Source of the DNA: Streptomyces sp. Je 1-332
Lineage (GTDB): Bacteria; Actinomycetota; Actinomycetes; Streptomycetales; Streptomycetaceae
Assembly: GCF_040730185.1 (NCBI RefSeq)
Contig: NZ_CP160402.1
Location: 4,216,001-4,280,000 of the forward strand
Reading direction: 5' to 3'
DNA length: 64,000 bases
In this document: one piece after another, positions 1-8,618 of the stretch
How the letters are laid out: each line of letters begins with the position of its first letter
Numbering within the stretch: position 1 is the stretch's first letter
Notes under the pieces: model-generated
The model's input: only the letters and a program-made list of their open reading frames with translations
Told to the model about the DNA's origin: nothing
Database searches by the model: none
Made by a program: the position numbers and the translations under genes

Positions 1-935
1 CAGACGGTGCCGGCGAAGGCGCGGGCCCTGTCCTCGTACGTGCCGCCGCGCGCGAAGACGGAGCGTTCGAGGACGCTGCCGAGGAGCGGGCCGTCCGCGC
101 CGGTGTCGGACTGGGAGCCGTTCTCCTCGTGGTCGAAGGCGGCGAGCACCGGGATGTACGGCAGGGCGTCGGCGTCGTCCCCGGTGGCGACGGCGGCGAG
201 CGCCGCCGTACAGGCGTGCACGGACAGGAGGTTGTCCATCCGCGGGCCCGCGATGAGGTCGCTGTCGCGGCCGAGGTAGGAGGGCGCCTCGATGGGGTGC
301 GTCATCAGGTCCCAGCCGGTGACGTCGCCGGCGGTGAGCCCCGCCTCCTCCTCCAGGAACTGGATGAGGTCGCCGTCGTGCACGTCGTCGCCGAGGCCCC
401 AGATGGGCTGCATGTGCTTCTGCTTGTCGAGCTTGAGGCCGTCGCTGACGACTCCGCGGTCCATGTGGATCGCCAGCTGCGGGACGCGCAGCAGGGCCCG
501 GTCGACGTTCACCAGGCGCGTGGTGCCGTCCCGCAGCGAGAGCCTGCCCGCGAGGCCGAGGTCGCGGTCGAGCCAGGAGTTGAGCAGCGGGCCGCCGTAG
601 ATCTCGACGGCGACCTGCCGCCAGCCGTGCGCGCCCGCGTCCGGCCGGGGCTTGACGCGGAGGTTCGGGGAGTCGGTGTGGGCGCCGACGATGCGGTACG
701 GGGTGTGCGCGGACGCCCCTTCGGGGACGAACCAGGCCACGATCGCGCCGCCGCGCTGCACGTACTTCCCGCCGGTCGATCCGTCCCAGGCGTCGGTCTC
801 GTCGACCTGCCGGAAACCGGCCTTCTCCAGCCGCTCCGCGGCGGACGCCACGGCGTGGTACGGCGAGGGGCTCGCCGCGAGGAAGGTCAGCAGATCGTCG
901 GAGTGGCCGCGGTCGAAGCGGGCAGGTGTGCTCAT
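1..935 (-). CDS. M18 family aminopeptidase (C-terminus cut by window edge)
   Basis: A cytosolic metallo-aminopeptidase of family M18 (aspartyl aminopeptidase type), which removes N-terminal, often acidic, residues from peptides. The reverse-strand frame starts MSTPARFDRGHSDDLLTFLA and stays open to the window edge. About 311 residues are visible; the family is usually 420-450, so the C-terminal quarter with the last metal-binding His is missing. Visible metal-site motifs are GAHTDSPNLRVKP near residue 84 and AAFDHEENGSQ near residue 275, both typical of M18. The ATG at 935 is the first plausible start, and the frame upstream of it runs into the repeat-rich gap. The gene reads away from that gap and appears to be a single transcription unit as far as can be seen. 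Confidence 0.9.
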   Translation of the reverse strand, partial: MSTPARFDRGHSDDLLTFLAASPSPYHAVASAAERLEKAGFRQVDETDAWDGSTGGKYVQRGGAIVAWFVPEGASAHTPYRIVGAHTDSPNLRVKPRPDAGAHGWRQVAVEIYGGPLLNSWLDRDLGLAGRLSLRDGTTRLVNVDRALLRVPQLAIHMDRGVVSDGLKLDKQKHMQPIWGLGDDVHDGDLIQFLEEEAGLTAGDVTGWDLMTHPIEAPSYLGRDSDLIAGPRMDNLLSVHACTAALAAVATGDDADALPYIPVLAAFDHEENGSQSDTGADGPLLGSVLERSVFARGGTYEDRARAFAGTV

Positions 936-1516
936 GGCTTCCAGCCTAGCTAGCGGTTACCCCCTGGCGAGGGGGGCCTTTTCCGGGAGTTTCCGTACCG
1001 GATCTGCCCGTATCCCGGGCCGGAGTACCGCGCTCCACCCGCCACGCCGCCCGGTCCGCCGCCGCGCGCCGGCCTCATCCCCCGGCCGTCGGCTGCCTGC
1101 GGCGCCGTCGCCACCTGGCCCGGCGCTGCGCGCCGGATCTTTCCCGCCCACCCGCCCGATCACCCGGCATCCTGCCCGTTGCCCGTTGGCGGCCGGTGAC
1201 CTGCGGCGCCGTCGTCACCAGGCCGGGCGCTGCGCGCCGGATCTTTCCCGCCCGCCCACCCGATCACCCGGCATCCTGTCCGTTGCCCGTTGGCGGGCGC
1301 TCCGCGCCGGATGTTTCCTGCCCAGCCGTCCGATTGCCCGCCATCCTGTCTTGGCCGCTGGTGAACGGGTGGGTGGGCGGGGGAGAACCGCCGAAGCGGT
1401 GGTGCAGGTGGGAGCGGTGCCGCTGGCGAAGGGCGGTCAGCCTAGGGCGCGGGGTGATCGGGTGGGCGGGTGGGAGGGAACGGACCCGCAGCGGCGCCTC
1501 AGCCGGGGAGAGAGCG
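936..1516. repeat. Repeat-rich intergenic region with ~104-bp tandem units
   Basis: No convincing gene lies in this stretch. It holds two nearly identical units beginning CTGCGGCGCCGTCG at 1097-1192 and 1201-1296 (period 104 bp). A third, shortened and diverged copy covers about 1298-1350. The segment at about 1370-1490 on the opposite strand resembles the core of the same unit, for example GGGGTGATCGGGTGGGCGGG against CCCGCCCACCCGATCACCC, so a degenerate inverted copy is also present. Open frames crossing this area are side effects of the very high GC content. It separates an aminopeptidase and an acyl-CoA dehydrogenase gene that both read leftward. Confidence 0.75.
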
Positions 1517-1518
1517 GA

Positions 1519-1549
1519 GTGGCCCGCCCCCGGAGCGGGAGCGGGCCAC
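1519..1549 (-). terminator. Hairpin terminator after the acyl-CoA dehydrogenase gene
   Basis: Inverted repeat GTGGCCCGC (1519-1527) / GCGGGCCAC (1541-1549) with a GC-rich inner loop. It lies about 20 bp beyond the stop codon of the minus-strand acyl-CoA dehydrogenase gene. No T-run follows, as is usual in Streptomyces. Confidence 0.65.
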
Positions 1550-1570
1550 CCTCACAGTGACGCTGAGGGA

Positions 1571-3403
1571 CTAGAACGCCGCCTCGTCCAGTTCCATCAG
1601 GCCCAGGTCGACGCCCTCGGCCAGCTTCCGCTCGGCCGAGACGCCCGGCAGGACGTTCGCGGCGAAGAACTTGGCCGCCGCGATCTTGCCCTCGTAGAAG
1701 GCCTTGTCCTTGGCCGAAGCCGTGCCCGACTCCAGCTTCTCCGCGGCCACCGCCGCGCCCCGCAGCAGCAGGTAGCCGACGACCACGTCGCCCGAGACCA
1801 TCAGGAGACGGGTCGTGTTGAGGCCCACCTTGTAGATGGACTTGACGTCCGACTCCGTCGCCGCGAGGTCCGTCAGCATGACGCCGACGATGGCCTCAAG
1901 ATCGACCGCGGCCTTGGCCAGCTCCTCGCGGGCCCCGGCCAGCGCGTCACCGCCCGTGCCGACCGCGAGGAACTTCTTGATCTCCTCGGCGAGGCCGTTC
2001 AGCGCGGCGCCCTGGTTGCGGACGATCTTCCGGAAGAAGTAGTCCTGGCCCTGGATCGCCGTCGTGCCCTCGTAGAGAGTGTCGATCTTGGCGTCACGGA
2101 TGTACTGCTCGACGGGGTACTCCTGGAGGTACCCCGAGCCGCCGAACGTCTGGAGCGACTGCGCCAGCTGCTCGTACGACTTCTCCGAGCCGTAGCCCTT
2201 GACGATGGGCAGCAGGAGGTCGTTCAGGGCGATCAGGGCCGACGCGTCCTCGCCCGCCGCCTCCTTGACCTGGATGTCGTCCTGGACGGCCGCGGTGTGC
2301 AGCACCAGGGCGCGCATGCCCTCCGCGTACGCCTTCTGCGTCATGAGGGAGCGGCGGACATCGGGGTGGTGGGTGATCGTCACCTTCGGCGCCGTCTTGT
2401 CCATGAACTGGGCCAGGTCGGGGCCCTGCACGCGCTCCTTGGCGTACTCCAGGGCGTTCAGGTAACCCGTCGAGAGCGTCGCGATGGCCTTCGTGCCGAC
2501 CATCATGCGGGCGAACTCGATGATCATGAACATCTGGCGGATGCCGTCGTGCTTGTCGCCGATCAGCCAGCCCTTGGCGGGGTGCTGGTCGCCGAACGTC
2601 ATCTCGCACGTGTTGGACGCCTTGAGGCCCATCTTGTGCTCGACGTTCGTCGCGTACACGCCGTTGCGCTCGCCTAGCTCGCCGGTCTCCCAGTCGAACT
2701 CGTACTTCGGGACGAGGAAGAGCGAGAGGCCCTTCGTGCCGGGGCCGTGGCCCTCGGGGCGGGCGAGGACGTAGTGGAGGATGTTCTCCGACATGTCGTG
2801 CTCACCGGACGTGATGAAGCGCTTCACGCCCTCGATGTGCCAGGAGCCGTCCTCCTGCTTGATGGCCTTGGTGCGGCCCGCGCCGACGTCCGAGCCGGCG
2901 TCCGGCTCGGTCAGGACCATCGTCGAGCCCCACTGCTTCTCGACGGCGATCGCGGCGATCTTCTTCTGCGCGTCGTTGCCCTCGTCGTGCAGGATGCCCG
3001 CGAACGCGGGGCCCGAGGAGTACATCCACACGGCCGGGTTGGCGCCGAGGAGCAGCTCCGCGTAACCCCAGATCAGGGAGCGGGGCGCGGTCGTGCCGCC
3101 GATGCCCTCGGGCAGGCCGAGGCGCCAGTACTCGGAGTCCATGAAGGCCTGGTAGCTCTTCTTGAAGGACGCGGGCACGGGAGCGGTGTTGGTGGCCGGG
3201 TCGAAGACCGGCGGGTTGCGGTCGGCGTCCTCGAAGGACTCGGCCAGCTCGTTCTCGGCGAGGCGGCGCAGCTCTTCGAGGATGCTCTTGGCGGTGTCGA
3301 CGTCCATCTCGGCGAACGGGCCGGTGCCGTACAGCTTGTCGCGGCCGAGCACCTCGAAGAGGTTGAACTCGATGTCGCGGAGATTCGACTTGTAGTGCCC
3401 CAT
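1571..3403 (-). CDS. Acyl-CoA dehydrogenase (long, ~610-aa FadE type)
   Basis: A flavoenzyme that introduces the alpha-beta double bond in acyl-CoA esters in fatty-acid beta-oxidation. The 610-aa protein has the N-terminal helical domain, a central beta domain with [15 protein letters not shown] near residue 165 (FAD/substrate loop), and the C-terminal helical domain with [17 protein letters not shown] near residue 430, which carries the Glu expected to be the catalytic base. It exceeds the classical ~390 residues because of an extra C-terminal helical extension of about 150 residues, as in the FadE5-like subgroup. The start [17 protein letters not shown] is a usual one for this subgroup. It is divergent from the SseB-domain gene across a 144-bp region with two matching 12-bp repeats that may be an operator. 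Exact chain-length specificity cannot be read from the sequence. Confidence 0.93.
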   Translation of the reverse strand: MGHYKSNLRDIEFNLFEVLGRDKLYGTGPFAEMDVDTAKSILEELRRLAENELAESFEDADRNPPVFDPATNTAPVPASFKKSYQAFMDSEYWRLGLPEGIGGTTAPRSLIWGYAELLLGANPAVWMYSSGPAFAGILHDEGNDAQKKIAAIAVEKQWGSTMVLTEPDAGSDVGAGRTKAIKQEDGSWHIEGVKRFITSGEHDMSENILHYVLARPEGHGPGTKGLSLFLVPKYEFDWETGELGERNGVYATNVEHKMGLKASNTCEMTFGDQHPAKGWLIGDKHDGIRQMFMIIEFARMMVGTKAIATLSTGYLNALEYAKERVQGPDLAQFMDKTAPKVTITHHPDVRRSLMTQKAYAEGMRALVLHTAAVQDDIQVKEAAGEDASALIALNDLLLPIVKGYGSEKSYEQLAQSLQTFGGSGYLQEYPVEQYIRDAKIDTLYEGTTAIQGQDYFFRKIVRNQGAALNGLAEEIKKFLAVGTGGDALAGAREELAKAAVDLEAIVGVMLTDLAATESDVKSIYKVGLNTTRLLMVSGDVVVGYLLLRGAAVAAEKLESGTASAKDKAFYEGKIAAAKFFAANVLPGVSAERKLAEGVDLGLMELDEAAF

Positions 3404-3443
3404 GGCGACGGCTCCGTAAGCAGAAAGGGATCAACAGGATCTG

Positions 3444-3480
3444 TACCAGCAAGTAGCTACGATGATGCTACCCGCCAGTA
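3444..3480. promoter_or_regulatory. Two TACCnGCnAGTA repeats in the divergent promoter region
   Basis: TACCAGCAAGTA (3444-3455) and TACCCGCCAGTA (3469-3480) share TACC-N-GC-N-AGTA in the same orientation, 25 bp apart. They lie between the divergent acyl-CoA dehydrogenase and SseB-domain genes. Each is a partial dyad (TAC...GTA), as expected for a TetR-type operator. The regulator is not identified in this window. Confidence 0.4.
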
Positions 3481-3547
3481 ATAAGAAGCAACCCCTAATA
3501 GGGCATCTGTGACTCAGTCCTCGTGCGGGCTCAGTAGTCTTGCGGGC

Positions 3548-4036
3548 ATGTACGGCTACGACCAGAGCCCAGGCGCCCAGCAGCAGTACGCCCCGCCCGG
3601 GGCCCAGCCGCCGCCGCAGCAGATGCCAGGCGGCGCGCAAGGGTACGCACAGCAGCCTCCGCTCTACCCCGAGCCGTCGCCCCCGTCCCTGGCGGACGCG
3701 GTGCGCGCCTTCACCACGGGCTCGATGTCCGCCGAGGACTTCCAGCAGGCCTTCGCCACCTCGAAGGTCTACTGCCCGCGTGGCGACAACCCCGGCTTCC
3801 TCGCCCTGCACAACACCCAGCAGCCGGTCATCCCGATGTTCACCTCCCTCAAGGAGCTGCGCCGGTACGCGGGCAAGGAGTCCAAGTACTTCGTGATCAC
3901 GGGCGCGGAAGTCATCGACCTGCTCCCCACCGGCTACGGCTTCGTCCTCGACATGGAGGGCGAGCACCGCATGGTCTTCGACGCGAAGGCGGTCGAACAG
4001 ATGGTCGACTTCGCGATGCGAAGGATGTACGGCTAG
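3548..4036 (+). CDS. SseB-domain protein with Pro/Gln-rich N-terminus
   Basis: A 162-aa protein of unknown role. Residues 1-45 are rich in Gln, Pro, Gly and Tyr (MYGYDQSPGAQQQYAPPG) and probably disordered. Residues 45-162 look like the SseB N-terminal domain, with the run TSLKELRRYAG and ITGAEVIDLLPTGYGFVLD. I chose the ATG at 3548 because the GTG at 3509 would add a stretch unlike such proteins and overlaps the promoter region. It reads alone between the divergent acyl-CoA dehydrogenase gene and a perfect hairpin that ends its transcript. Cytoplasmic: no signal peptide or membrane segment. SseB-like domains are common in actinobacteria, but a biochemical function is not established. Confidence 0.8.
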   Translation: MYGYDQSPGAQQQYAPPGAQPPPQQMPGGAQGYAQQPPLYPEPSPPSLADAVRAFTTGSMSAEDFQQAFATSKVYCPRGDNPGFLALHNTQQPVIPMFTSLKELRRYAGKESKYFVITGAEVIDLLPTGYGFVLDMEGEHRMVFDAKAVEQMVDFAMRRMYG

Positions 4037-4065
4037 CCGCCGTCCGCGACATCAGGCCACCCGGG

Positions 4066-4093
4066 ACGCCCGGAGGGAATTCCCTCCGGGCGT
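4066..4093 (+). terminator. Perfect 28-bp palindromic terminator
   Basis: ACGCCCGGAGGGAA followed directly by its reverse complement TTCCCTCCGGGCGT, 30 bp after the stop of the SseB-domain gene. It folds into a strong RNA hairpin. Confidence 0.75.
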
Positions 4094-4119
4094 TCCGCGT
4101 TCCCGGTGGCAAGAAGTTC

Positions 4120-4142
4120 TACGTTCAACTAAAGTGGACGTA
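4120..4142. promoter_or_regulatory. Imperfect palindrome just upstream of the pirin gene
   Basis: TACGTTCAACT and AAGTGGACGTA form an imperfect inverted repeat around position 4131, ending 17 bp before the pirin start codon and just before its ribosome binding site (AAGGAGG). The position fits an operator for a MarR/HxlR-type regulator, but no such regulator gene is adjacent. Confidence 0.3.
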
Positions 4143-4159
4143 CGAAGAAGGAGGCCGAC

Positions 4160-5116
4160 ATGCCCGCTGTGACCGTCGAGAACCCGCTGACCCTGCCCCG
4201 TGTGGCCGCGTCCGGCGACGCCGTGGCCCGCCCCGTGCTCGCCGTGACGACCGCGCCCAGCGGCTTCGAGGGCGAGGGCTTCCCGGTGCGCCGGGCCTTC
4301 GCGGGGATCAACTACAAGTACCTCGACCCGTTCATCATGATGGACCAGATGGGTGAGGTGGAGTACGGAGCCGGGGAGCCGAAGGGCACCCCCTGGCACC
4401 CGCACCGCGGCTTCGAGACGGTCACGTACCTGATCGACGGCACCTTCGTGCACCAGGACTCGAACGGCGGCGGCGGCACCATCCAGAACGGCGACACCCA
4501 GTGGATGACGGCCGGCAGCGGCCTCCTGCACATCGAGGCGCCGCCGGAGTCCCTCGTCCAGTCCGGCGGCCTCTTCCACGGCCTCCAGCTGTGGGTGAAC
4601 CTGCCCGCGCGGGACAAGATGATGGACCCCCGCTACCAGGACATCCGCGGCGGCCAGGTGCAGCTGCTCACCTCGCCCGACGGCGGCGCGCTCCTGCGCG
4701 TCATCGCCGGTGAGCTCGACGGGCACCAGGGCCCCGGCATCACGCACACGCCGATCACGATGATCCACGCGACGGTCCGCCCCGGCGCGGAGGTCACCCT
4801 GCCCTGGCGCGAGGACTTCAACGGCCTCGCGTACGTCCTGGCCGGGCGCGGCACGGCCGGTGCCGAGCGCCGCCCGGTGCACATGGGCCAGACGGCCGTC
4901 TTCGGCGCGGGCTCGTCGCTGACCGTCCGCGCGGACGAGAAGCAGGACGGGAACACCCCCGACCTGGAGGTCGTGCTGCTCGGCGGACAGCCGATCCGTG
5001 AGCCGATGGCGCACTACGGCCCGTTCGTGATGAACAGTCAGGCCGAGCTGCAGCAGGCCTTCGAGGACTTCCAGAAGGGGCTGCTCGGCAAGGTGCCAGC
5101 GGTGCACGGCATGTAG
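4160..5116 (+). CDS. Pirin family protein
   Basis: A 318-aa bicupin of the pirin family. Bacterial pirins are metal-binding proteins, some with quercetin dioxygenase activity or roles as redox-sensitive partners. The N-terminal cupin has the metal-site motif HPHRGFETVTYLIDG near residue 81 (two His), a further His in LLHIEAPP near residue 119 and the Glu of the same segment, as in characterised pirins. The C-terminal cupin lacks an obvious metal site. Length (~300) is normal for the family. A strong ribosome binding site AAGGAGG precedes the ATG. The gene is followed closely by the PerM-like permease gene on the same strand. The actual substrate is unknown. Confidence 0.92.
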   Translation: MPAVTVENPLTLPRVAASGDAVARPVLAVTTAPSGFEGEGFPVRRAFAGINYKYLDPFIMMDQMGEVEYGAGEPKGTPWHPHRGFETVTYLIDGTFVHQDSNGGGGTIQNGDTQWMTAGSGLLHIEAPPESLVQSGGLFHGLQLWVNLPARDKMMDPRYQDIRGGQVQLLTSPDGGALLRVIAGELDGHQGPGITHTPITMIHATVRPGAEVTLPWREDFNGLAYVLAGRGTAGAERRPVHMGQTAVFGAGSSLTVRADEKQDGNTPDLEVVLLGGQPIREPMAHYGPFVMNSQAELQQAFEDFQKGLLGKVPAVHGM

Positions 5117-5162
5117 CCGCGCACAAGGTGCGGCGCCGCCCGCGCCATGCTCGGGTAGGAGG

Positions 5163-6230
5163 GTGAGCACCCTTCTGCCCGAGCCCGTACGCCGCGCCGC
5201 CGCCTGGTGCGTCGTCCTCCTGCTCGTCGCCGGCGTGGCCGGCGTGGCGATCTGGCTCTTCGTCACCTTCAAGACGGCCGTCACCCCGGTGCTGCTCGCC
5301 CTCCTCGGCACGGCGCTCCTCGGGCCCGTCTACCGCTGGCTCCTGAAGATGAAGGTGCAGCGGTCGCTGGCCGCCGGGCTGACCTGCGCGGTCATCGTCG
5401 CGGTCGTCGGCGGCGCCATGTACATCGTGGTCAAGGCCCTGATCGACACCGGCGACCAGATCGTCGCCTCCCTGAAGCAGGCCGCGGCCGACCTCACCGA
5501 ACACTTCGGTGCGGCGGGTACCTCCCTGGACGACATGGCGTCCAACGCCAAGGAACTGCTCGGCAAGTTCGGCGGCTCGGCCGCGTCCGGGGTGATCAGC
5601 GGGCTCAGCGTCGTCGGCGAGATGATCGCGATGGCCGTCCTCGCGCTGCTGCTCGTCTTCTTCTTCCTGCGCGACTCCGAACGGGCCCTTGGCTCCATGC
5701 GCTCGCTCGCGCCGCGCGGCAGCGCCGACACCGTCGAGGCGATGGGGCGGCGCGCCTTCGAGGCCGTCGAGGGGTTCATGCGCGGCACCACGTTCATCGC
5801 GCTGATCGACGCCATCTGCATCACCGCAGGGCTGCTGATCCTGCGGGTGCCGGGGGCGTGGGGGCTCGGCGCGCTCGTGTTCATCGGCGCCTACATCCCC
5901 TACCTGGGGGCGTTCATCTCCGGCGCGGTCGCCGTCCTCGTGGCGCTCGCCGACCGGGGCTTCGTCATCGCCTTGTGGGCGCTCGGCGTCGTACTCGCCG
6001 TGCAGGTCCTGGAGGGGCACGTCCTCCAGCCGGTGATCCAGTCGCGGACCGTGCAGATGCATCCGGCGGTCGTCATGCTGGCGATCGCCGCGGGGGCGTC
6101 CGTGGCGGGGATCTTGGGGATGCTGCTCGCGGTGCCGGTGACGGCGGCGGTCTTCGGGGTGATCTCCGAGCTGCGGGAGCGGAACGCGGCGGGGGATGTC
6201 GCGGGGGGATCAAGCCCGTCCGGCGTCTGA
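5163..6230 (+). CDS. AI-2E transporter/PerM family membrane permease
   Basis: A 355-aa integral membrane protein of the AI-2E transporter (UPF0118, PerM/TqsA) family. These have about eight transmembrane helices; some export signals or ions, most are uncharacterised. Hydrophobic segments are visible near residues 12-35, 40-58, 68-90, 155-178, 210-240, 245-280 and 300-335. The family-typical segment IGAYIPYLGAFISGAVAVLVA lies near residue 242. The GTG start follows a TAGGAGG ribosome site at short spacing. The last residues (SSPSGV) and the stop codon come from a dispersed repeat that begins inside the gene at 6213. It converges on the SpoIIE-type phosphatase gene. Confidence 0.85.
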   Translation: MSTLLPEPVRRAAAWCVVLLLVAGVAGVAIWLFVTFKTAVTPVLLALLGTALLGPVYRWLLKMKVQRSLAAGLTCAVIVAVVGGAMYIVVKALIDTGDQIVASLKQAAADLTEHFGAAGTSLDDMASNAKELLGKFGGSAASGVISGLSVVGEMIAMAVLALLLVFFFLRDSERALGSMRSLAPRGSADTVEAMGRRAFEAVEGFMRGTTFIALIDAICITAGLLILRVPGAWGLGALVFIGAYIPYLGAFISGAVAVLVALADRGFVIALWALGVVLAVQVLEGHVLQPVIQSRTVQMHPAVVMLAIAAGASVAGILGMLLAVPVTAAVFGVISELRERNAAGDVAGGSSPSGV

Positions 6231-6254
6231 GGACGAACTCGGCGGAGCCGGTGA
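6213..6254 (+). repeat. Dispersed 42-bp intergenic repeat, copy 1
   Basis: Starts AGCCCGTCCGGCGTCTGAGG and ends GGCGGAGCCGGTGA. Near-identical copies occur at 25718-25759 (inverted) and 29136-29177. The TGA inside it is the stop codon of the PerM-like gene. Confidence 0.85.
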
Positions 6255-6286
6255 CCGACGGCTCGCGAAGCCTCGGGCGCCGTCGC

Positions 6287-8455
6287 TCACTCGCCCGCGG
6301 CACCCTCGTACAGCTCGAACCAGATGCTCTTGCCCTCGCCCCTGGGGTCCACCCCCCACTCGTCGGCGAGGAGCTCCATCAGGACCAACCCCCGCCCCGA
6401 CGAGGCCAGTTCACCGGGGTGGCGCTTGTGCGGCAGGTCGTCGCTGCTGTCGGAGACCTCGGCCCGCAGACGGCGCGAGCCCGGCTCCCCGATGACCTCG
6501 GCGACCAGCAGGGCGTCGCCGTCCGTGTGCACCAGTACGTTCGTGATCATCTCGGAGACCATCAGGACCGCCGAGTCGACCTGATCGGCCACGGCCCAGT
6601 CGTGCAGCAGCTCCCGCACATGGCGCCGCGCCCCCGCGATGCGCTCCGGCTCGGCCTGCGCGACGGTGAGGACGGTGCGGCGGGCGGGCGTGCGATGGGC
6701 GGGGTGGCCGGCCCTGCGCAGCAGCAGGACCGCTATGTCGTCCTCGCGGCGGTCCACGAGCGGCCCGGTGTTCTGGTGCGACGAGGGCCCGTGCACGGCC
6801 TGCACGAGGGTGTCGGCGAGCTCTTCGAGGCCGTCGTCGCCGTCGCCGCCGTCCTCCTCAAGGATCTTGCGGATCCGCTTCCAGCCGCTGTCCAGGTCGT
6901 GGCCGCCGGTCTCGATGAGGCCGTCGGTGCAGACCAGCATCGTCTCGTCCGGCTCCAGGACGAGGCGGGTCGTGGGGTAGTCGGCGTCCGGGTCGATGCC
7001 GAGCGGCAGGCCGCCCGCCGTGGGGCGCAGCAGGACCGTGCCGTCGCTCATCCGTATCGCGGGCTCCGGGTGGCCCGCGCGGGCGATCTCCAGGACGCCG
7101 GTGGCCGGGTCGGCCTCCACGTAGAGGCACGTCGCGAAGCGCGGGTCGGTGGGGTCGGTCGCGTCGTCATCGGAGGCGCCGTCCGAGCCCATCACGATGC
7201 CGTCCGTGATCCCCGACAGGAAACGGGTGGCCCGGGAGAGCACGGCGTCCGGCCGGTGGCCCTCGGACGCGTACGCGCGCAGGGCGATCCGCAGCTGCCC
7301 CATGAGCCCGGCCGCGCGCACGTCATGTCCTTGCACGTCACCGATGACGAACGCGATGCGGCCGTTGGGCAGCGGAATCATGTCGTACCAGTCGCCGCCC
7401 ACCTGGAGCCCGCCGCCGGTCGGCACATACCGCGCCGCCACGCTCATCCCCGGGATACGCGGCCCGAGCAGCGGCAGCATCGAGCGCTGCAGCCCCTCGG
7501 TCAGCTCCCGCTCCGACTCGGCGACCCCGGCCCGCGACAGGGCCTGGGCCAGCATCCGGGCCACCGTCGTCAGGACGGAGCGCTCGTCCGGCGTGAACGA
7601 CACGGGGTAGGCGAAGGCCGCCAGCCACGCGCCCATCGTGCGGCCCGCGACGGTCAGCGGCAGGAACGCCCACGACTGCCGGTCGAAGGGCTGGGCCAGC
7701 GGCCAGGTGGCGGGGTAGCGGCGGTGGTACTCCTCGGGCGAGGAGAGATAGACCGCGCGGCCCGTGCGGACCACCTCGGCGGCCGGATAGTCCGTGTCCA
7801 GGGTCATCGCCGAGAAGGGCAGGTCGTCCCCCGGCTGATGCCCGTAATGCCCGATGATCTTCAGCCGGTCGCCCTCGACCCCGAAGACACCGAGCCCGTC
7901 CGGCGAGAACCCCGGCATGGAGAGCCCGCTGGCGACCCGGAGCACCTCCTCCGTCGACCGCGCCTCGGCGAGCGCGCGCCCCGCGTCGAGCAGGAACGCC
8001 TCGCGGGAGCGCCGCCAGTCGCCGGTGACCGGGCTGCGGGCGGCGGCGCCCGGCGGCGGCTCGGTGACCTCTTGCAGGGTGCCGATGAGCTCGTACGTGT
8101 GCGCGGCCGCGTCCACGACGGGCTTGGAGCGGCTGCGCACGATGCGCACCACCCGGCCCTGGTCGTTCATGATCCGCAGCCGGGCCTCGGCGAGGGTGCC
8201 CTCGGCGACGGCGAGCTGGACGATGCCGTCGATCTCGTTCCAGTCGACGGGGTGGAAGCGGGAGCGCACGCCCGCCTCGGTGAGCGTCTGGGGGTGCGGG
8301 GGAAGCCCGAGGAGCCGGGCCGCCTCCGCGTCGAGGGTGACGGTGCCGGCCGCGTTGTCCCAGCGCCACAGGCCGGTGGCGATGGCCGCCAGGACGTCCC
8401 CTACGGGAGGCAGGGGTTCGTCCCCCGCCTGCTGCAAGGGATCATCGGTGCGCAT
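6287..8455 (-). CDS. PAS-GAF-SpoIIE phosphatase with C-terminal anti-sigma kinase domain
   Basis: A 722-aa cytosolic signalling protein. Residues ~20-130 form a PAS domain, ~150-310 a GAF domain, ~330-560 a SpoIIE-type PP2C Ser/Thr phosphatase (motifs VGGDWYDMIPL, IGDVQGHD, VCTDGLIETGG supply the metal-binding Asp residues) and ~590-715 a HATPase_c domain like the anti-sigma kinase RsbW (N-box VSEMITNVLVHTDG, G-box SSGRGLVLMELLADEWGV). In this family the phosphatase dephosphorylates an anti-sigma-factor antagonist while the kinase domain binds or phosphorylates one, so it probably tunes an alternative sigma factor in response to a small ligand or redox signal. No partner gene is adjacent. It is divergent from aspS and converges on the PerM-like gene. 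Confidence 0.92.
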   Translation of the reverse strand: MRTDDPLQQAGDEPLPPVGDVLAAIATGLWRWDNAAGTVTLDAEAARLLGLPPHPQTLTEAGVRSRFHPVDWNEIDGIVQLAVAEGTLAEARLRIMNDQGRVVRIVRSRSKPVVDAAAHTYELIGTLQEVTEPPPGAAARSPVTGDWRRSREAFLLDAGRALAEARSTEEVLRVASGLSMPGFSPDGLGVFGVEGDRLKIIGHYGHQPGDDLPFSAMTLDTDYPAAEVVRTGRAVYLSSPEEYHRRYPATWPLAQPFDRQSWAFLPLTVAGRTMGAWLAAFAYPVSFTPDERSVLTTVARMLAQALSRAGVAESERELTEGLQRSMLPLLGPRIPGMSVAARYVPTGGGLQVGGDWYDMIPLPNGRIAFVIGDVQGHDVRAAGLMGQLRIALRAYASEGHRPDAVLSRATRFLSGITDGIVMGSDGASDDDATDPTDPRFATCLYVEADPATGVLEIARAGHPEPAIRMSDGTVLLRPTAGGLPLGIDPDADYPTTRLVLEPDETMLVCTDGLIETGGHDLDSGWKRIRKILEEDGGDGDDGLEELADTLVQAVHGPSSHQNTGPLVDRREDDIAVLLLRRAGHPAHRTPARRTVLTVAQAEPERIAGARRHVRELLHDWAVADQVDSAVLMVSEMITNVLVHTDGDALLVAEVIGEPGSRRLRAEVSDSSDDLPHKRHPGELASSGRGLVLMELLADEWGVDPRGEGKSIWFELYEGAAGE

Positions 8456-8618
8456 TGACCCACTTTAGGAAGATCGACGGACAAGTCGCCACCGCCGGGG
8501 GTGGCGATGAGCGCTCCGGGGTGATCCGCGAAGTAATCCGGAAAGCGATCTCCGCCCGGACGGTAGCCTTAAGGCCTGTCTGCTCTCTCCCCTATTCGCG
8601 AAGACTGGATGAACGAAG

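Noticed and set aside
3509-3547. GTG at 3509 as start of the SseB-domain gene
   Set aside because: It would run through the likely promoter; ATG at 3548 gives the usual MYGYDQ start.
5207-8458. Very long plus-strand open frame opposite the SpoIIE-type gene
   Set aside because: It overlaps the PerM gene in another frame and lies antisense to a clear phosphatase; it is Arg/Gly/Ala/His-rich as typical for false frames in GC-rich DNA.
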